From positions 1 to 52,747 of the forward strand of contig UQWP01000016.1 of assembly GCA_900544825.1 (NCBI GenBank): a DNA stretch of 52,747 bases, read 5' to 3'. Made by a program: the position numbers and the translations under genes. This document shows, piece after piece, positions 41,500-48,898 of this stretch. Within the stretch, counting starts at the first letter, position 1. The number at the start of each line of letters is the position of its first letter. Below the pieces are notes generated by a model. It saw nothing but the letters and a program-made list of their open reading frames with translations, searched no databases and was not told the DNA's origin. This DNA comes from an uncultured Prevotella sp. Its GTDB lineage: Bacteria; Bacteroidota; Bacteroidia; Bacteroidales; Bacteroidaceae.

Positions 41500-42702
41500 T
41501 TACTTATCTATTTCTCTTATCAAACATGCAGTTTGGGAAATACTGCCAGATACAAGTTCAAACTCAGTAGACTTCAAAATACCATTTTTGTGTTCTTCGA
41601 ACTCAGCCATATATCGATTATCCCAAATTTTACCTTTTTTCGGTTTAATTACAGCAACTCGTTTATAAGTAGTTCTGCCATCGGATGTTTCACCTACTTC
41701 CAATACTTCAAACCTTGAATCCTCGGTAACATCTTCACGAATACCTATATGGGCTGTAATAGGACTACTGCTCAGAAGAGGCGTTCTTACACGGAACTCC
41801 GGATGCTCTTTTTGTAATTGTGCAATAGCCTTGTCTATGGCACGGGTACACACCAGTCGAATTTGGCTTTCCCTATCATTTACTCCTTTAAAGTTGGAAT
41901 TCTGACTATGCACAGTCTGGCTACCGAGGTAGCTCACTGTGAAAAGAGTCTTCTGTTTCTTGAAAGCCTCTTTCTTATTAACATCTTGAGTAGCTGTATA
42001 ATATGCATTATAGAATCCGTCAGAAATTTCCTTGGTCCAATCAAGTCGGTACAGATAAGAAGTAACTGTCACATTAAAACCTGAATAATCATTTGCAAGA
42101 ACACCAGCCACCGGCATAGCAACCATACCGACAAAAGGAATTGCAGACAATGCAATAGCACTAGACATGCGTTTTTCCCTGTCTCGACGTTTGTCACCAT
42201 ATTGGATGTCGTTCACAAGAACATAAGTATTACCTATTAGCTCTTCACCTGCATCATAAACGATACCCTCCTGAGTTTTATGAGAGTATAATGCTGTCTG
42301 AATATCAGAAGCATTCACATTGTAGTATCCTCTTTCCAAAATCAGATTGGGATTAAATGTTCCATCCTTGGCTTGATTAAACCACTTTGCTACAAGGCGA
42401 CGACCGATCGCATTATCGCGAAGAAGCATATCAATATGAGGCTTCTGATCGTTGGCCTTGGTAGTATCACTTTCCTCAAGTACTCCTGCCTTGAACACTC
42501 GCTTTGACAGGTTGAATTCATAGAAATTATCCTGTATTGGTATTTTCTCGAATACATCAACCATTTCTTTGCAATATTCCTGGTTCTCATGTTTCAGCAT
42601 GATAGAATACATAGAACCCTTGTGATATTTGAATACGTCCTGGGCGGTAACATTCGATACCACCCAAAGACATATATATAATAACATTATTCTTTTATTC
42701 AT
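41500..42702 (-). CDS. Secreted protein of unknown function (400 aa)
   Basis: Signal peptide 1-20 (ending NVTAQ). Mostly soluble mixed alpha/beta sequence, with a glycine/alanine-rich hydrophobic segment around residues 180-210 (SSAIALSAIPFVGMVAMPVAGVLANDYSG) that may be membrane-inserting or amyloid-prone. Surrounding stretches (NTYVLVNDIQYGDKRRDREKRM before, FNVTVTSYLYRLDWTKEISDGFYN after) look like the two halves of one domain split by this hairpin. Ends AVIKPKKGKIWDNRYMAEF...ISQTACLIREIDK. It lies 2 bp from the gene upstream and 30 bp from the lipoprotein gene downstream, so it is in the same operon. No family recognised. Confidence 0.72.
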   Translation of the reverse strand: MNKRIMLLYICLWVVSNVTAQDVFKYHKGSMYSIMLKHENQEYCKEMVDVFEKIPIQDNFYEFNLSKRVFKAGVLEESDTTKANDQKPHIDMLLRDNAIGRRLVAKWFNQAKDGTFNPNLILERGYYNVNASDIQTALYSHKTQEGIVYDAGEELIGNTYVLVNDIQYGDKRRDREKRMSSAIALSAIPFVGMVAMPVAGVLANDYSGFNVTVTSYLYRLDWTKEISDGFYNAYYTATQDVNKKEAFKKQKTLFTVSYLGSQTVHSQNSNFKGVNDRESQIRLVCTRAIDKAIAQLQKEHPEFRVRTPLLSSSPITAHIGIREDVTEDSRFEVLEVGETSDGRTTYKRVAVIKPKKGKIWDNRYMAEFEEHKNGILKSTEFELVSGSISQTACLIREIDK

Positions 42703-42704
42703 AA

Positions 42705-43370
42705 CTAAAAATCATAAAAGGCCCGACCTACACAAAAGGCATCAAGCTTCATGGGATTGATTTTGTAAAACTTCCACTTGCCATCATCTTTGTTGTATTT
42801 AAACACATCCACTTTCTTACTGGCATCCAATGTTGATGTAAAGACACCATTTAAGAAAGGAATACCTCCAGCTTCAAGCAAGATGTTATTTACAACTTTA
42901 GTATGCGGCATAGAATCATCCACAGCGTTGACATTCTCATCTTCCTCCCAATCAACTTCTACATCCGTATTACCTAACCAATAATTTACAAATGCTTTTA
43001 GCTGATTAATAGAAGGAATATACCATCCGTCACCTAATGACTTACACCAATTATAAACTGGGTAGTTGGTAAGTGAGATTCCTTTTGCAGATGCATAGGC
43101 AAAAAGTTCATCGGTATTTGCCTTTCCGTCATTTTCGTCAAGCATTGAAACACCTTTGAGGTATGCAGATTTGACACAATACAAATTCTGTTTTCCTCTA
43201 AAAGCCTTAATGCTCATCATTTGCCCATGGGTACCATCTTCATATACATTAAAGACTATACCTTTTACTCCATTTACTTGTAGCACATCGCCCTTCTTCA
43301 CATTTTTGACTTGTGCCGAACAAATGAGAGAAGTAAAACACGCAATAAGAATTGTAATTATTTGGCGCAT
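42705..43370 (-). CDS. Secreted DUF1566/Lcl-like protein, paralogue 1
   Basis: 221 aa with a signal peptide (1-19, ending ICSAQ). VKKGDVLQVNGVKGIVFNVYEDGTHGQMMSIKAF and GDGWYIPSINQLKAFVNYWLG follow the layout of its neighbour at 43376-44095. The W-Y-I-P-S-x-x-x-L core resembles the WRLPT..EL motif of DUF1566/Lcl C-terminal domains, which occur in bacterial surface proteins. The C-terminus differs from the paralogue. Gap to each neighbour is 2-5 bp, so it is translated from the same mRNA. Role unknown. Confidence 0.72.
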   Translation of the reverse strand: MRQIITILIACFTSLICSAQVKNVKKGDVLQVNGVKGIVFNVYEDGTHGQMMSIKAFRGKQNLYCVKSAYLKGVSMLDENDGKANTDELFAYASAKGISLTNYPVYNWCKSLGDGWYIPSINQLKAFVNYWLGNTDVEVDWEEDENVNAVDDSMPHTKVVNNILLEAGGIPFLNGVFTSTLDASKKVDVFKYNKDDGKWKFYKINPMKLDAFCVGRAFYDF

Positions 43371-43375
43371 TATTT

Positions 43376-44095
43376 TTAGAATTTATGTACTGCACGTGCA
43401 TCGAAATGAAGAACACGTTTCATACCAAGAGCATCACCTTCTGAGCGATGTGCGTCCTTTTTCAACTGATACTCCAGAATCTTAACATTAGGTGCTCCCA
43501 TTGGGTGATTAACCAGATTCTTCCCCTTCTCGGTATTGATAGTATAAACTTTACCACCTTCAGCCTCAGTAGAAGAAATCATTCCAGCCAACATTTTAAA
43601 TCCCATAGTACTTGCATTTGAACAGAAGAAACTATCTCCACCATTTCTTTCAACTATCTTATTATAAGCCTTCCATAGTTTGCAACCCTTTTTGTTTAAA
43701 TCAAGGTTGCCACCATTTAGGTTTTTCCAAATTGTATTCAGTTCACCACGAGAAGGGATATACCATCCCTCTCCAAGACTGCGAGCCCATGCGAAAAGAG
43801 GAAATTTCTCCCATGAGAGATTCTTTTCTGAAATATATTTGGCAATAGCCTCCATGTTTTTCATTCCATCATCTTCGAAGAAGGCGTTTGTTTCCAACTC
43901 CAAAGATTTGTCTGCCAGCCAATCCTTGTCACTTTCACTTAATGAAAGGATAAGGCCATGCTTTCCACTTGCATCTACATCAACCACCAAACCCTTTAGA
44001 TTTCCTTGACTGTAGATGTCACCAACTTTGAACTGTGCATTTGCACTGATTGTGCCAATAACGGCAACAATCATCATTAATAATATTTTTTTCAT
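43376..44095 (-). CDS. Secreted DUF1566/Lcl-like protein, paralogue 2
   Basis: 239 aa from the Met at 44095, which gives a standard signal peptide (MKKILLMMIVAVIGTISANA); an upstream Met would add twelve hydrophilic residues and overlap the preceding gene. FKVGDIYSQGNLKGLVVDVDASGKHGLILSLSES and SLGEGWYIPSRGELNTIWKNL parallel the paralogue downstream, including the order of segments. It carries one short Cys (GCKLW) and a C-terminal region with FDARAVHKF. The two paralogues are adjacent and probably arose by old tandem duplication. Role unknown; domain family is tentative. Confidence 0.74.
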   Translation of the reverse strand: MKKILLMMIVAVIGTISANAQFKVGDIYSQGNLKGLVVDVDASGKHGLILSLSESDKDWLADKSLELETNAFFEDDGMKNMEAIAKYISEKNLSWEKFPLFAWARSLGEGWYIPSRGELNTIWKNLNGGNLDLNKKGCKLWKAYNKIVERNGGDSFFCSNASTMGFKMLAGMISSTEAEGGKVYTINTEKGKNLVNHPMGAPNVKILEYQLKKDAHRSEGDALGMKRVLHFDARAVHKF

Positions 44096-44114
44096 TGTAT
44101 ATTTATTATGATAT

Positions 44115-45050
44115 TTATTTCCAAAATACATTAGTTACTTCTGTTTTGGGATGAGAGTTGGCATAGGCTATACTAATATCCCGCATTGCATTGATACGTT
44201 GTCTCTCTAAGGATATATTGTCTGCCCATTGACGCATCATGAATTTCACTTCTTCTCCCATCTTCTTCTTAATCTCGTTAGCAAGTTCCATGGCATCACC
44301 ATAGCATGCTGCATCTGGATAAATTTCTGAGAGATAAACACTCGCAGTTGCAGCTCCTTCACTATTAGGCGCAGCAATCCATACTGCTCGAGCCTGTGCC
44401 AGATTTTCATTACAATGCTGATTAACAAATTGTTGATAAACCTTCATCAATTCTTTATTGACAGCTTCATAACCTGTGCAACATTCTGGCACCAACATAA
44501 GATTGTAAATGGCTGCATCAAAATTCTTCATGACAGCCAGAGACTGAGCCACTTTTATGATATTCTGATAGTTATTATCATAATAGTCTATTATCTTTCG
44601 CTTCCCTTGTTGTACGAAGTTCCGAATTTCAATATTCGAAACATTTATTTTTTGGAAAGTATTAACAAGAGCCTTCGTCTCGTTGTCTCCTATGCCCTTC
44701 ATTTCTTTGGAATAGGTTGCATAGACCTTTTGAGCTTTCAAGTCAACAACATGCATTGAGACATTTACCTTATAGACTATCTTTGTGGGAACTCCACTGA
44801 CAATCTGCTTGTCAATAACATCATAATCAAAAGCCAGGGCGAATTGCGAGTTTTCCATCCCTCCAACACTACCAGTCTTAGAAGTAAGCACACGCAACCG
44901 ATTTGTCAAATAGTCAACTACTTGTGGATAACGACTTCCATCTTCGTTGGTGGATTGTGTTATCAAAGGACGAAGCACTATATCGCAATTCTGGGCATGC
45001 ATAAACATTGACATGCTGCATAGTATGAAAGAAAATATATACTTCTTCAT
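44115..45050 (-). CDS. Secreted protein of unknown function (311 aa), TolB-N/CsgG-like N-terminus
   Basis: Signal peptide 1-19 (ending MHAQ). The first half (CDIVLRPLITQSTNEDGSRYPQVVDYLTNRLRVLTS...YKVNVSMHVVDLKAQKVYATYSKEMKG) has the layout of CsgG/TolB-N-type periplasmic domains that read out a summed list of components. The second half is helical with TPR-like repeats (AQSLAVMKNFDAAIYNLMLVP, LAQARAVWIAAPNSEGAATASVYLSEIYPDA). It lies 2 bp from the DUF6175 gene upstream. I would describe it as a periplasmic scaffold; that is inference. Confidence 0.7.
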   Translation of the reverse strand: MKKYIFSFILCSMSMFMHAQNCDIVLRPLITQSTNEDGSRYPQVVDYLTNRLRVLTSKTGSVGGMENSQFALAFDYDVIDKQIVSGVPTKIVYKVNVSMHVVDLKAQKVYATYSKEMKGIGDNETKALVNTFQKINVSNIEIRNFVQQGKRKIIDYYDNNYQNIIKVAQSLAVMKNFDAAIYNLMLVPECCTGYEAVNKELMKVYQQFVNQHCNENLAQARAVWIAAPNSEGAATASVYLSEIYPDAACYGDAMELANEIKKKMGEEVKFMMRQWADNISLERQRINAMRDISIAYANSHPKTEVTNVFWK

Positions 45051-45052
45051 AA

Positions 45053-46003
45053 TTACTTTTCTCCTATTATTATTTGGGCATAGCCTAGTGAAGGTGAATT
45101 ATTCTTTGATTCTATGCCATATTTTGTTTTTAGAAACTTGCGTAATTCATTTGCAAAGCTACCTGCATCTTTTGGCATCCCGTTTTCTTTTACAAGAGGA
45201 ATCCTTACATTTTCAAAAAGCATGGTTGATTCTGTTGATTCAGATGTAAGGTATTGATGTTTTACAGTATTCTCTGCCATCCAATTTTCAATAACTTCTG
45301 AAAGTTCAGAACCACCATATTCACTCTCAAGATTAATCCCAGATCCGTTATCAAATACTCCAATTTCAATAACGACCTCTCGTCCATTTTCTCTACAGTC
45401 GTCAAAATAAGCTTGCAACCTTGAGATAAAGTTATCCATATGCCCCACTACTGCCTCCTCCAGTAATACGGGAATTTCCGAGGTAAATGTTGGAGTACCA
45501 GTACCATCTACGCCCGCAACTTGCTTACCCGTATAAGCATCTAGTGCTCGTAAGTTGTATGTTACGCTATGCTTCGGTCCTACAGTATTGTAGGAAAAAT
45601 CAACTTCGATAAGAATATCCGCTTTTGCCTGTCGGTTAAGCTCATCAAGAGCCGTAACAGCCAAAGAACTACCTGAAGTTCTCGATGTTGTAAGAGTATT
45701 CCTTGCAGTCCGTCTTGTATTATTCTTGATTGTTTGTGACAAATCCGCAAGAGGGAAACCACAATCAGACATAAACGAATTGATTTTAGAGATTACCAAC
45801 ATGAGTTCCCTGCTATCCTGCACGGCTTGCTCATAATTAGGTGCTCCTTTAATTTCTCCTTGATTTTCATACACATTCCAAAAACCGCGCTCTTGACACC
45901 ATGTATCCATTGGAACGACCATGATTTTTGGGTTCTTACCTTGGGCAAAAACAGTGCATGCCACTACGAGCATTAAGAATGTATAAATGAGTCTTAATTT
46001 CAT
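45053..46003 (-). CDS. DUF6175-like secreted protein
   Basis: 316 aa with a signal peptide (1-20, ending VFAQ). The mature part starts NPKIMVVPMDTWCQERGFWNVYENQGEIKGAPNYEQAV, then ELMLVISKINSFMSDCGFPLADLSQTIKN and LNRQAKADILIEVDFSYNTVGPKHSVTYNLRALDAYTGKQVAG, the features I associate with the Bacteroidota family DUF6175. These resemble the LpoB/CsgG class of envelope proteins in which a P-x-D.. strand is followed by a component that detects an accessory. Biochemical role not established. It lies 5 bp after the 155-aa gene and 2 bp before the 311-aa gene. Confidence 0.78.
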   Translation of the reverse strand: MKLRLIYTFLMLVVACTVFAQGKNPKIMVVPMDTWCQERGFWNVYENQGEIKGAPNYEQAVQDSRELMLVISKINSFMSDCGFPLADLSQTIKNNTRRTARNTLTTSRTSGSSLAVTALDELNRQAKADILIEVDFSYNTVGPKHSVTYNLRALDAYTGKQVAGVDGTGTPTFTSEIPVLLEEAVVGHMDNFISRLQAYFDDCRENGREVVIEIGVFDNGSGINLESEYGGSELSEVIENWMAENTVKHQYLTSESTESTMLFENVRIPLVKENGMPKDAGSFANELRKFLKTKYGIESKNNSPSLGYAQIIIGEK

Positions 46004-46008
46004 ATTTC

Positions 46009-46476
46009 CTAGTTTTTTTGTAAACCTAACTTTCTTACAATACCAGCATTTTCGAGATTTTTTCTTAACGCTTCCTTGGCGACTACTACAATAGCCTTTA
46101 CACGAAAACGTTTTCCCACTTTAACAATCTGAATGGGTTGAGTTGTGTTCGTATATGTATCGAATTGTTCGCTTATCAGTTTGTCAAAGTATTCACTATG
46201 TTCTTCTGCTTGAGACGGAGAAGAAATGATTGGCTTTTGGAAAAATCGTTCCACAGCAAATCCTTTAAACAAGCAACCGAGGATAGCGCACTTCTTCGCA
46301 ACATCTATCGTTGCTTCCTTTTTTTTATCTACCAATGTAGAGACCTCTACTAAGTAATATCCTTCCTTCGCTATTGCTACTCCTACTATATCGTATTCGT
46401 AGTTAAGGAGGGCTGATTTTGCGAAACAGATAGAAGCAATCCATAACGCAAACAACAAAGATGCTAACCTTTTCAT
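46009..46476 (-). CDS. Secreted LPP20-like protein of unknown function
   Basis: 155 aa with a signal peptide (1-19, ending CFAKS or nearby). The domain YEYDIVGVAIAKEGYYLVEVSTLVDKKKEATIDVAKKCAILGCLFKGF resembles LPP20/FlgT-N domains (an amphipathic helix packed on a sheet), and the C-terminal IQIVKVGKRFRVKAIVVVAKEAL completes it. Ten bases separate it from the 102-aa gene upstream. It is the first gene of the operon to carry an export signal, so the operon switches here from cytosolic to exported products. Family assignment is tentative. Confidence 0.68.
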   Translation of the reverse strand: MKRLASLLFALWIASICFAKSALLNYEYDIVGVAIAKEGYYLVEVSTLVDKKKEATIDVAKKCAILGCLFKGFAVERFFQKPIISSPSQAEEHSEYFDKLISEQFDTYTNTTQPIQIVKVGKRFRVKAIVVVAKEALRKNLENAGIVRKLGLQKN

Positions 46477-46486
46477 AAGTTCATTT

Positions 46487-46795
46487 TTAATGATTAGACA
46501 AATAACCTGTTACATACTCTTTTAGCATAAAATTTGCATCTTTCTCATCAATAAGCACAGCCTTATTGACTCCAAAAGACTTCAACCACTCTAGCTGAGA
46601 CCAAGTTGCACGGTTGAGACGCTCTCCGCGAAACTCATTATTTTCCACGGGAAGCATCACCACTTTTCCTTCCTCAAACTTAAAGACTGCTATATCTTTC
46701 CAGTCTTTACCAGAAGTAATACAAACTTGTATATCTGTCCCATCCACCTTGTAAAAGGAACAGCCTAACTTTTCTAAATTTTTCTGCATTTCCAT
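46487..46795 (-). CDS. Small cytosolic protein of unknown function (102 aa)
   Basis: No signal or membrane segment. The sequence alternates strands and a helix (EKLGCSFYKVDGTDIQVCITSGKDWKDIAVFKFEEGKVVML, then NRATWSQLEWLKSFGVNKAVLID). It lies 11 bp after the HEPN-motif gene and 10 bp before the first exported gene. A HEPN protein with a small partner is the arrangement of some toxin-antitoxin pairs, but this product does not have the MNT nucleotidyltransferase motif that often accompanies HEPN. Function unknown. Confidence 0.72.
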   Translation of the reverse strand: MEMQKNLEKLGCSFYKVDGTDIQVCITSGKDWKDIAVFKFEEGKVVMLPVENNEFRGERLNRATWSQLEWLKSFGVNKAVLIDEKDANFMLKEYVTGYLSNH

Positions 46796-46806
46796 ATCAT
46801 TTCGAT

Positions 46807-47253
46807 TTAGTTGTTATGTTCATACACATTTACTATTTCCTTTACAAATCCCTTCACAAGGCTATATTCCAAATATCCTTTTGAAGAAACATTCTGTCGA
46901 TTATTCTTGTCATTGATAACCAGAAACTTATCCTCTTTAATAAGAATACCATGTACGAATGAGTTTCGTAAATGGCGACAAAAGTCTAAAACCTGTGAAT
47001 GTTTCTTGGTAAAGAACAAAGTAAACTTGGCATATTCAGAGATTGTGGCTATGTCTTTTTGTTTTACATACCTTACATGACACTTCACCTTATGCTCATA
47101 AAGTTCAAAAGCTGTTTTAAAACGGCTTTTAAACTCCTCAATCTTCACGTTTGCCTTTATTTCTTTTTCAAAAATAAAGGCAAACTTTGCAAAAGATGTC
47201 ATATCATTCTGTAACCCATTGTACATCATACTTATTCTTTTTAAATTCAACAT
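46807..47253 (-). CDS. HEPN-motif protein heading the secreted-protein operon
   Basis: 148 aa, soluble, strongly basic and helical. LDFCRHLRNSFVHG contains the HEPN signature Rx4H (Arg96, His101), preceded by a conserved-type helix ending LDFCRHL. In HEPN RNases this Arg/His pair is the active site; many HEPN proteins in Bacteroidota are instead non-catalytic scaffolds. Start 47253 is the outermost Met; Met9 or Met10 (47229, 47226) are alternatives. It lies only 12 bp after a terminator-like hairpin, so its transcription may depend on read-through. It is cytosolic while most other operon products are exported. Confidence 0.72.
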   Translation of the reverse strand: MLNLKRISMMYNGLQNDMTSFAKFAFIFEKEIKANVKIEEFKSRFKTAFELYEHKVKCHVRYVKQKDIATISEYAKFTLFFTKKHSQVLDFCRHLRNSFVHGILIKEDKFLVINDKNNRQNVSSKGYLEYSLVKGFVKEIVNVYEHNN

Positions 47254-47264
47254 TCAAGAACAAG

Positions 47265-47348
47265 CAAAAAAGCGTGGGACTATTGCCTATTACTGGGATA
47301 GAGGTTGTGGAAGGACCCGTCTGCAAGTAATATGGCAATAGCCCACGC
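47265..47348 (-). terminator. Strong terminator/attenuator hairpin in the operon leader
   Basis: On the minus strand GCGTGGGCTATTGCC (47348-47334) pairs with GGCAATAGTCCCACGC (47287-47272, one bulge), extended by an ATTACT/AGTAAT inner stem, and six T follow (47271-47266). It lies between the promoter at 47537-47568 and the first structural gene, so it would end or attenuate the transcript. A short leader transcript of about 180-260 nt is predicted. Confidence 0.8.
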
Positions 47349-47536
47349 TATAAGATATATCGATACCCTTCCCTTATGCGAAAGGTACAATAATCCATAT
47401 GCGTGAGCCGAATTGCATATTATCATTGCAGACTTTGAAACTTCCACATTCCTATCTCGCAAGATAACGCTCAATACGCTCATTCATTCGAGTCTTCATC
47501 GCAGCCGTTCTTTTCCGTCTGCTCCAACTCTGACCG

Positions 47537-47568
47537 CAAAAGTAAGCAATATTCTTGATACTGCCAAA
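47537..47568 (-). promoter_or_regulatory. Promoter of the secreted caspase operon
   Basis: On the minus strand TTTG (47565-47568), 20 bases, TACTTTTG (47537-47544), a consensus Bacteroidota promoter about 285 bp upstream of the first gene. Confidence 0.75.
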
Positions 47569-47598
47569 CTTTTAGCGATGTTTTTTATCCCAAAGGAC

Positions 47599-47675
47599 AA
47601 AAAAGGCATTGAACGCTGCCATTGCCGAGAGAAAAATACTTCCACATTTCTATTCCATGACAACAATTCAATGCC
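47599..47675 (-). terminator. Terminator after the 47.7-kb gene remnant
   Basis: On the minus strand GGCATTGAA (47675-47667) pairs with TTCAATGCC (47613-47605) and is followed by TTTTTTG. The long loop contains ATGTGGAAGT, also found in the next leader (about 47445). Confidence 0.65.
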
Positions 47676-47723
47676 CTATTCCTATATACCATCCCTTACG
47701 AAAAGGTAAACAACCTGTTACGA

Positions 47724-47959
47724 TTATCTCTTTGTTATCGTTCCCTTTCTCGTATTCACCGAGAAATTACCGAGCGATGACTTCACCTGATACACGCCAT
47801 TCTTGGCACTCACCAGCTTTGCCGACATTCCCATAAAACTGACGCCGCCATCCTTCTTTTCGATGGTGTACTTTCCGAAAGGAGTAGCTACGATGATGTG
47901 GTGCTTGGTGTTCTCAACTACACCATACCCATCATCAAAGAAATCATAATCTTCTTCAT
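47724..47959 (-). pseudogene. Remnant of a small secreted protein gene
   Basis: An ATG at 47959 begins a signal-like MKKIMISLMMGMV that stops at once. In the next frame the sequence continues VENTKHHIIVATPFGKYTIEKKDGG, SFMGMSAKLVSAKNGVYQ and VKSSLGNFSVNTRKG to a stop at 47724. The second part has clear coding composition and reads like a secreted beta-rich domain. A consensus promoter (48041-48072) and a terminator (47599-47675) frame it. The span is 236 bp, so the two parts are out of frame by one base; a one-base indel near 47920 plus an internal loss explains it. Confidence 0.6.
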
Positions 47960-48040
47960 ACCTTATTATATATTAAAAGGGTTATACTTCATTTTCCTCG
48001 TTCCACGATTCTTTTTTCCATCGCTTCCCGATTACGAGTA

Positions 48041-48072
48041 CAAAAGTAAGAAGATTATTTCTATCCGCCAAA
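48041..48072 (-). promoter_or_regulatory. Promoter of the 47.7-kb gene remnant
   Basis: On the minus strand TTTG (48069-48072), 20 bases, TACTTTTG (48041-48048), about 82 bp upstream of the ATG at 47959. Confidence 0.65.
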
Positions 48073-48188
48073 TATCCAAACTTGGCTTGTATGAAATGCC
48101 ATTCTCAATGTACCAAATGACAAAGAGGGCGTGTCATAAGTCTAGATAATAGTTGGCGCATAACAGTTGACCGCCGCATGCACATCAC

Positions 48189-48247
48189 CTGTTGTGCAAG
48201 CGCACATCAGCTGCTATGCAAGCGCACAACAGCTGTTGTGCGACCGG
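48189..48247. repeat. Palindromic units at 22-bp pitch (array 1)
   Basis: Units CTGTTGTGCAAGCGCACATC(AG) at 48189, CTGCTATGCAAGCGCACAAC(AG) at 48211 and CTGTTGTGCGACCGG at 48233, exactly 22 bp apart. Each is near-palindromic; 48223-48242 is a perfect 20-bp palindrome (CGCACAACAGCTGTTGTGCG). Confidence 0.9.
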
Positions 48248-48271
48248 AGATACTAACTATCTCAAAAACAT

Positions 48272-48312
48272 ATACTATCTTTTCTAACAACTTATACTAT
48301 GTTTTCCAACAA
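48272..48312. repeat. Direct repeat at 22-bp pitch (array 2)
   Basis: ATACTATCTTTTCTAACAAC at 48272 and ATACTATGTTTTCCAACAAC at 48294, two mismatches, exactly 22 bp apart. Confidence 0.85.
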
Positions 48313-48368
48313 CATCTGAGTAACATTCCAACAAACAAAAAAGGTGAATCATTAACTTATGAGCTAGA

Positions 48369-48408
48369 CCCGCTCCGTACCAACTCCGTACCCGCTCCGT
48401 ACCAACTC
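48369..48408. repeat. Direct repeat at 22-bp pitch (array 3)
   Basis: CCCGCTCCGTACCAACTC is identical at 48369-48386 and 48391-48408, exactly 22 bp apart. Confidence 0.9.
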
Positions 48409-48603
48409 TTAGTCTCCGCAAAGTTTGCAAGGTTTGCTGCAAACATATAAAAAATCACTCATCAAGCATCCCTCCCGTTCCAACCTCCCGTCAATATTTA
48501 TAACCAAAATTTATATACCTACAAATATTGAATCTAGCGATAAAAATAAGGGGAATTGAGAGGTCGGGAATCCTTGTTTTCTGCTCTATATTAAGAACAA
48601 GAC

Positions 48604-48713
48604 CTATAGTTGTACGACTATAAAGCTACAGTTGTACGACTATACATGCTATGGTTGTACAACTGTAGAGTTATGGTTGTACAACTATAGGGGTTATAGT
48701 CGTACAACTATAG
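48604..48713. repeat. Five palindromic units at 22-23-bp pitch (array 4)
   Basis: Units of the form CTATAGTTGTACGACTATA, each a near palindrome about GTAC. The GTAC centres lie at 48612, 48634, 48657, 48679 and 48702 (spacing 22, 23, 22, 23). The gap 47254-48898 contains these arrays, the gene remnant and the leader elements listed here, and no intact gene. Confidence 0.9.
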
Positions 48714-48898
48714 ATTTTCCTCAACGCGACCATCTTGTCAAGAAATCGCAAACATCTGATTACCAACACTTTTCCTATTTTCTTCATATTTACGGTATTC
48801 TCCAAGAAATAACAAGCGTCTGAAAATACGAGAATCTCAGGCAAACTAATGTAAAGAAAACTCATTCTTTATAATGCCTCAGCTCATTCTTTTTCAAT

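Noticed and set aside
47272..47348. 6S or SRP RNA
   Set aside because: A long hairpin with a T-run fits a terminator better; the characteristic SRP tetraloop and the 6S central bubble were not seen.
48178..48450. 90-codon open frame across the 22-bp arrays
   Set aside because: The frame arises from repeats whose pitch is not a multiple of three, has no ribosome binding site, and its composition follows the repeats rather than a protein.
48189..48713. CRISPR array
   Set aside because: Units are 22-23 bp with no spacer of 30-40 bp, arrays differ in sequence, and no cas gene is nearby.
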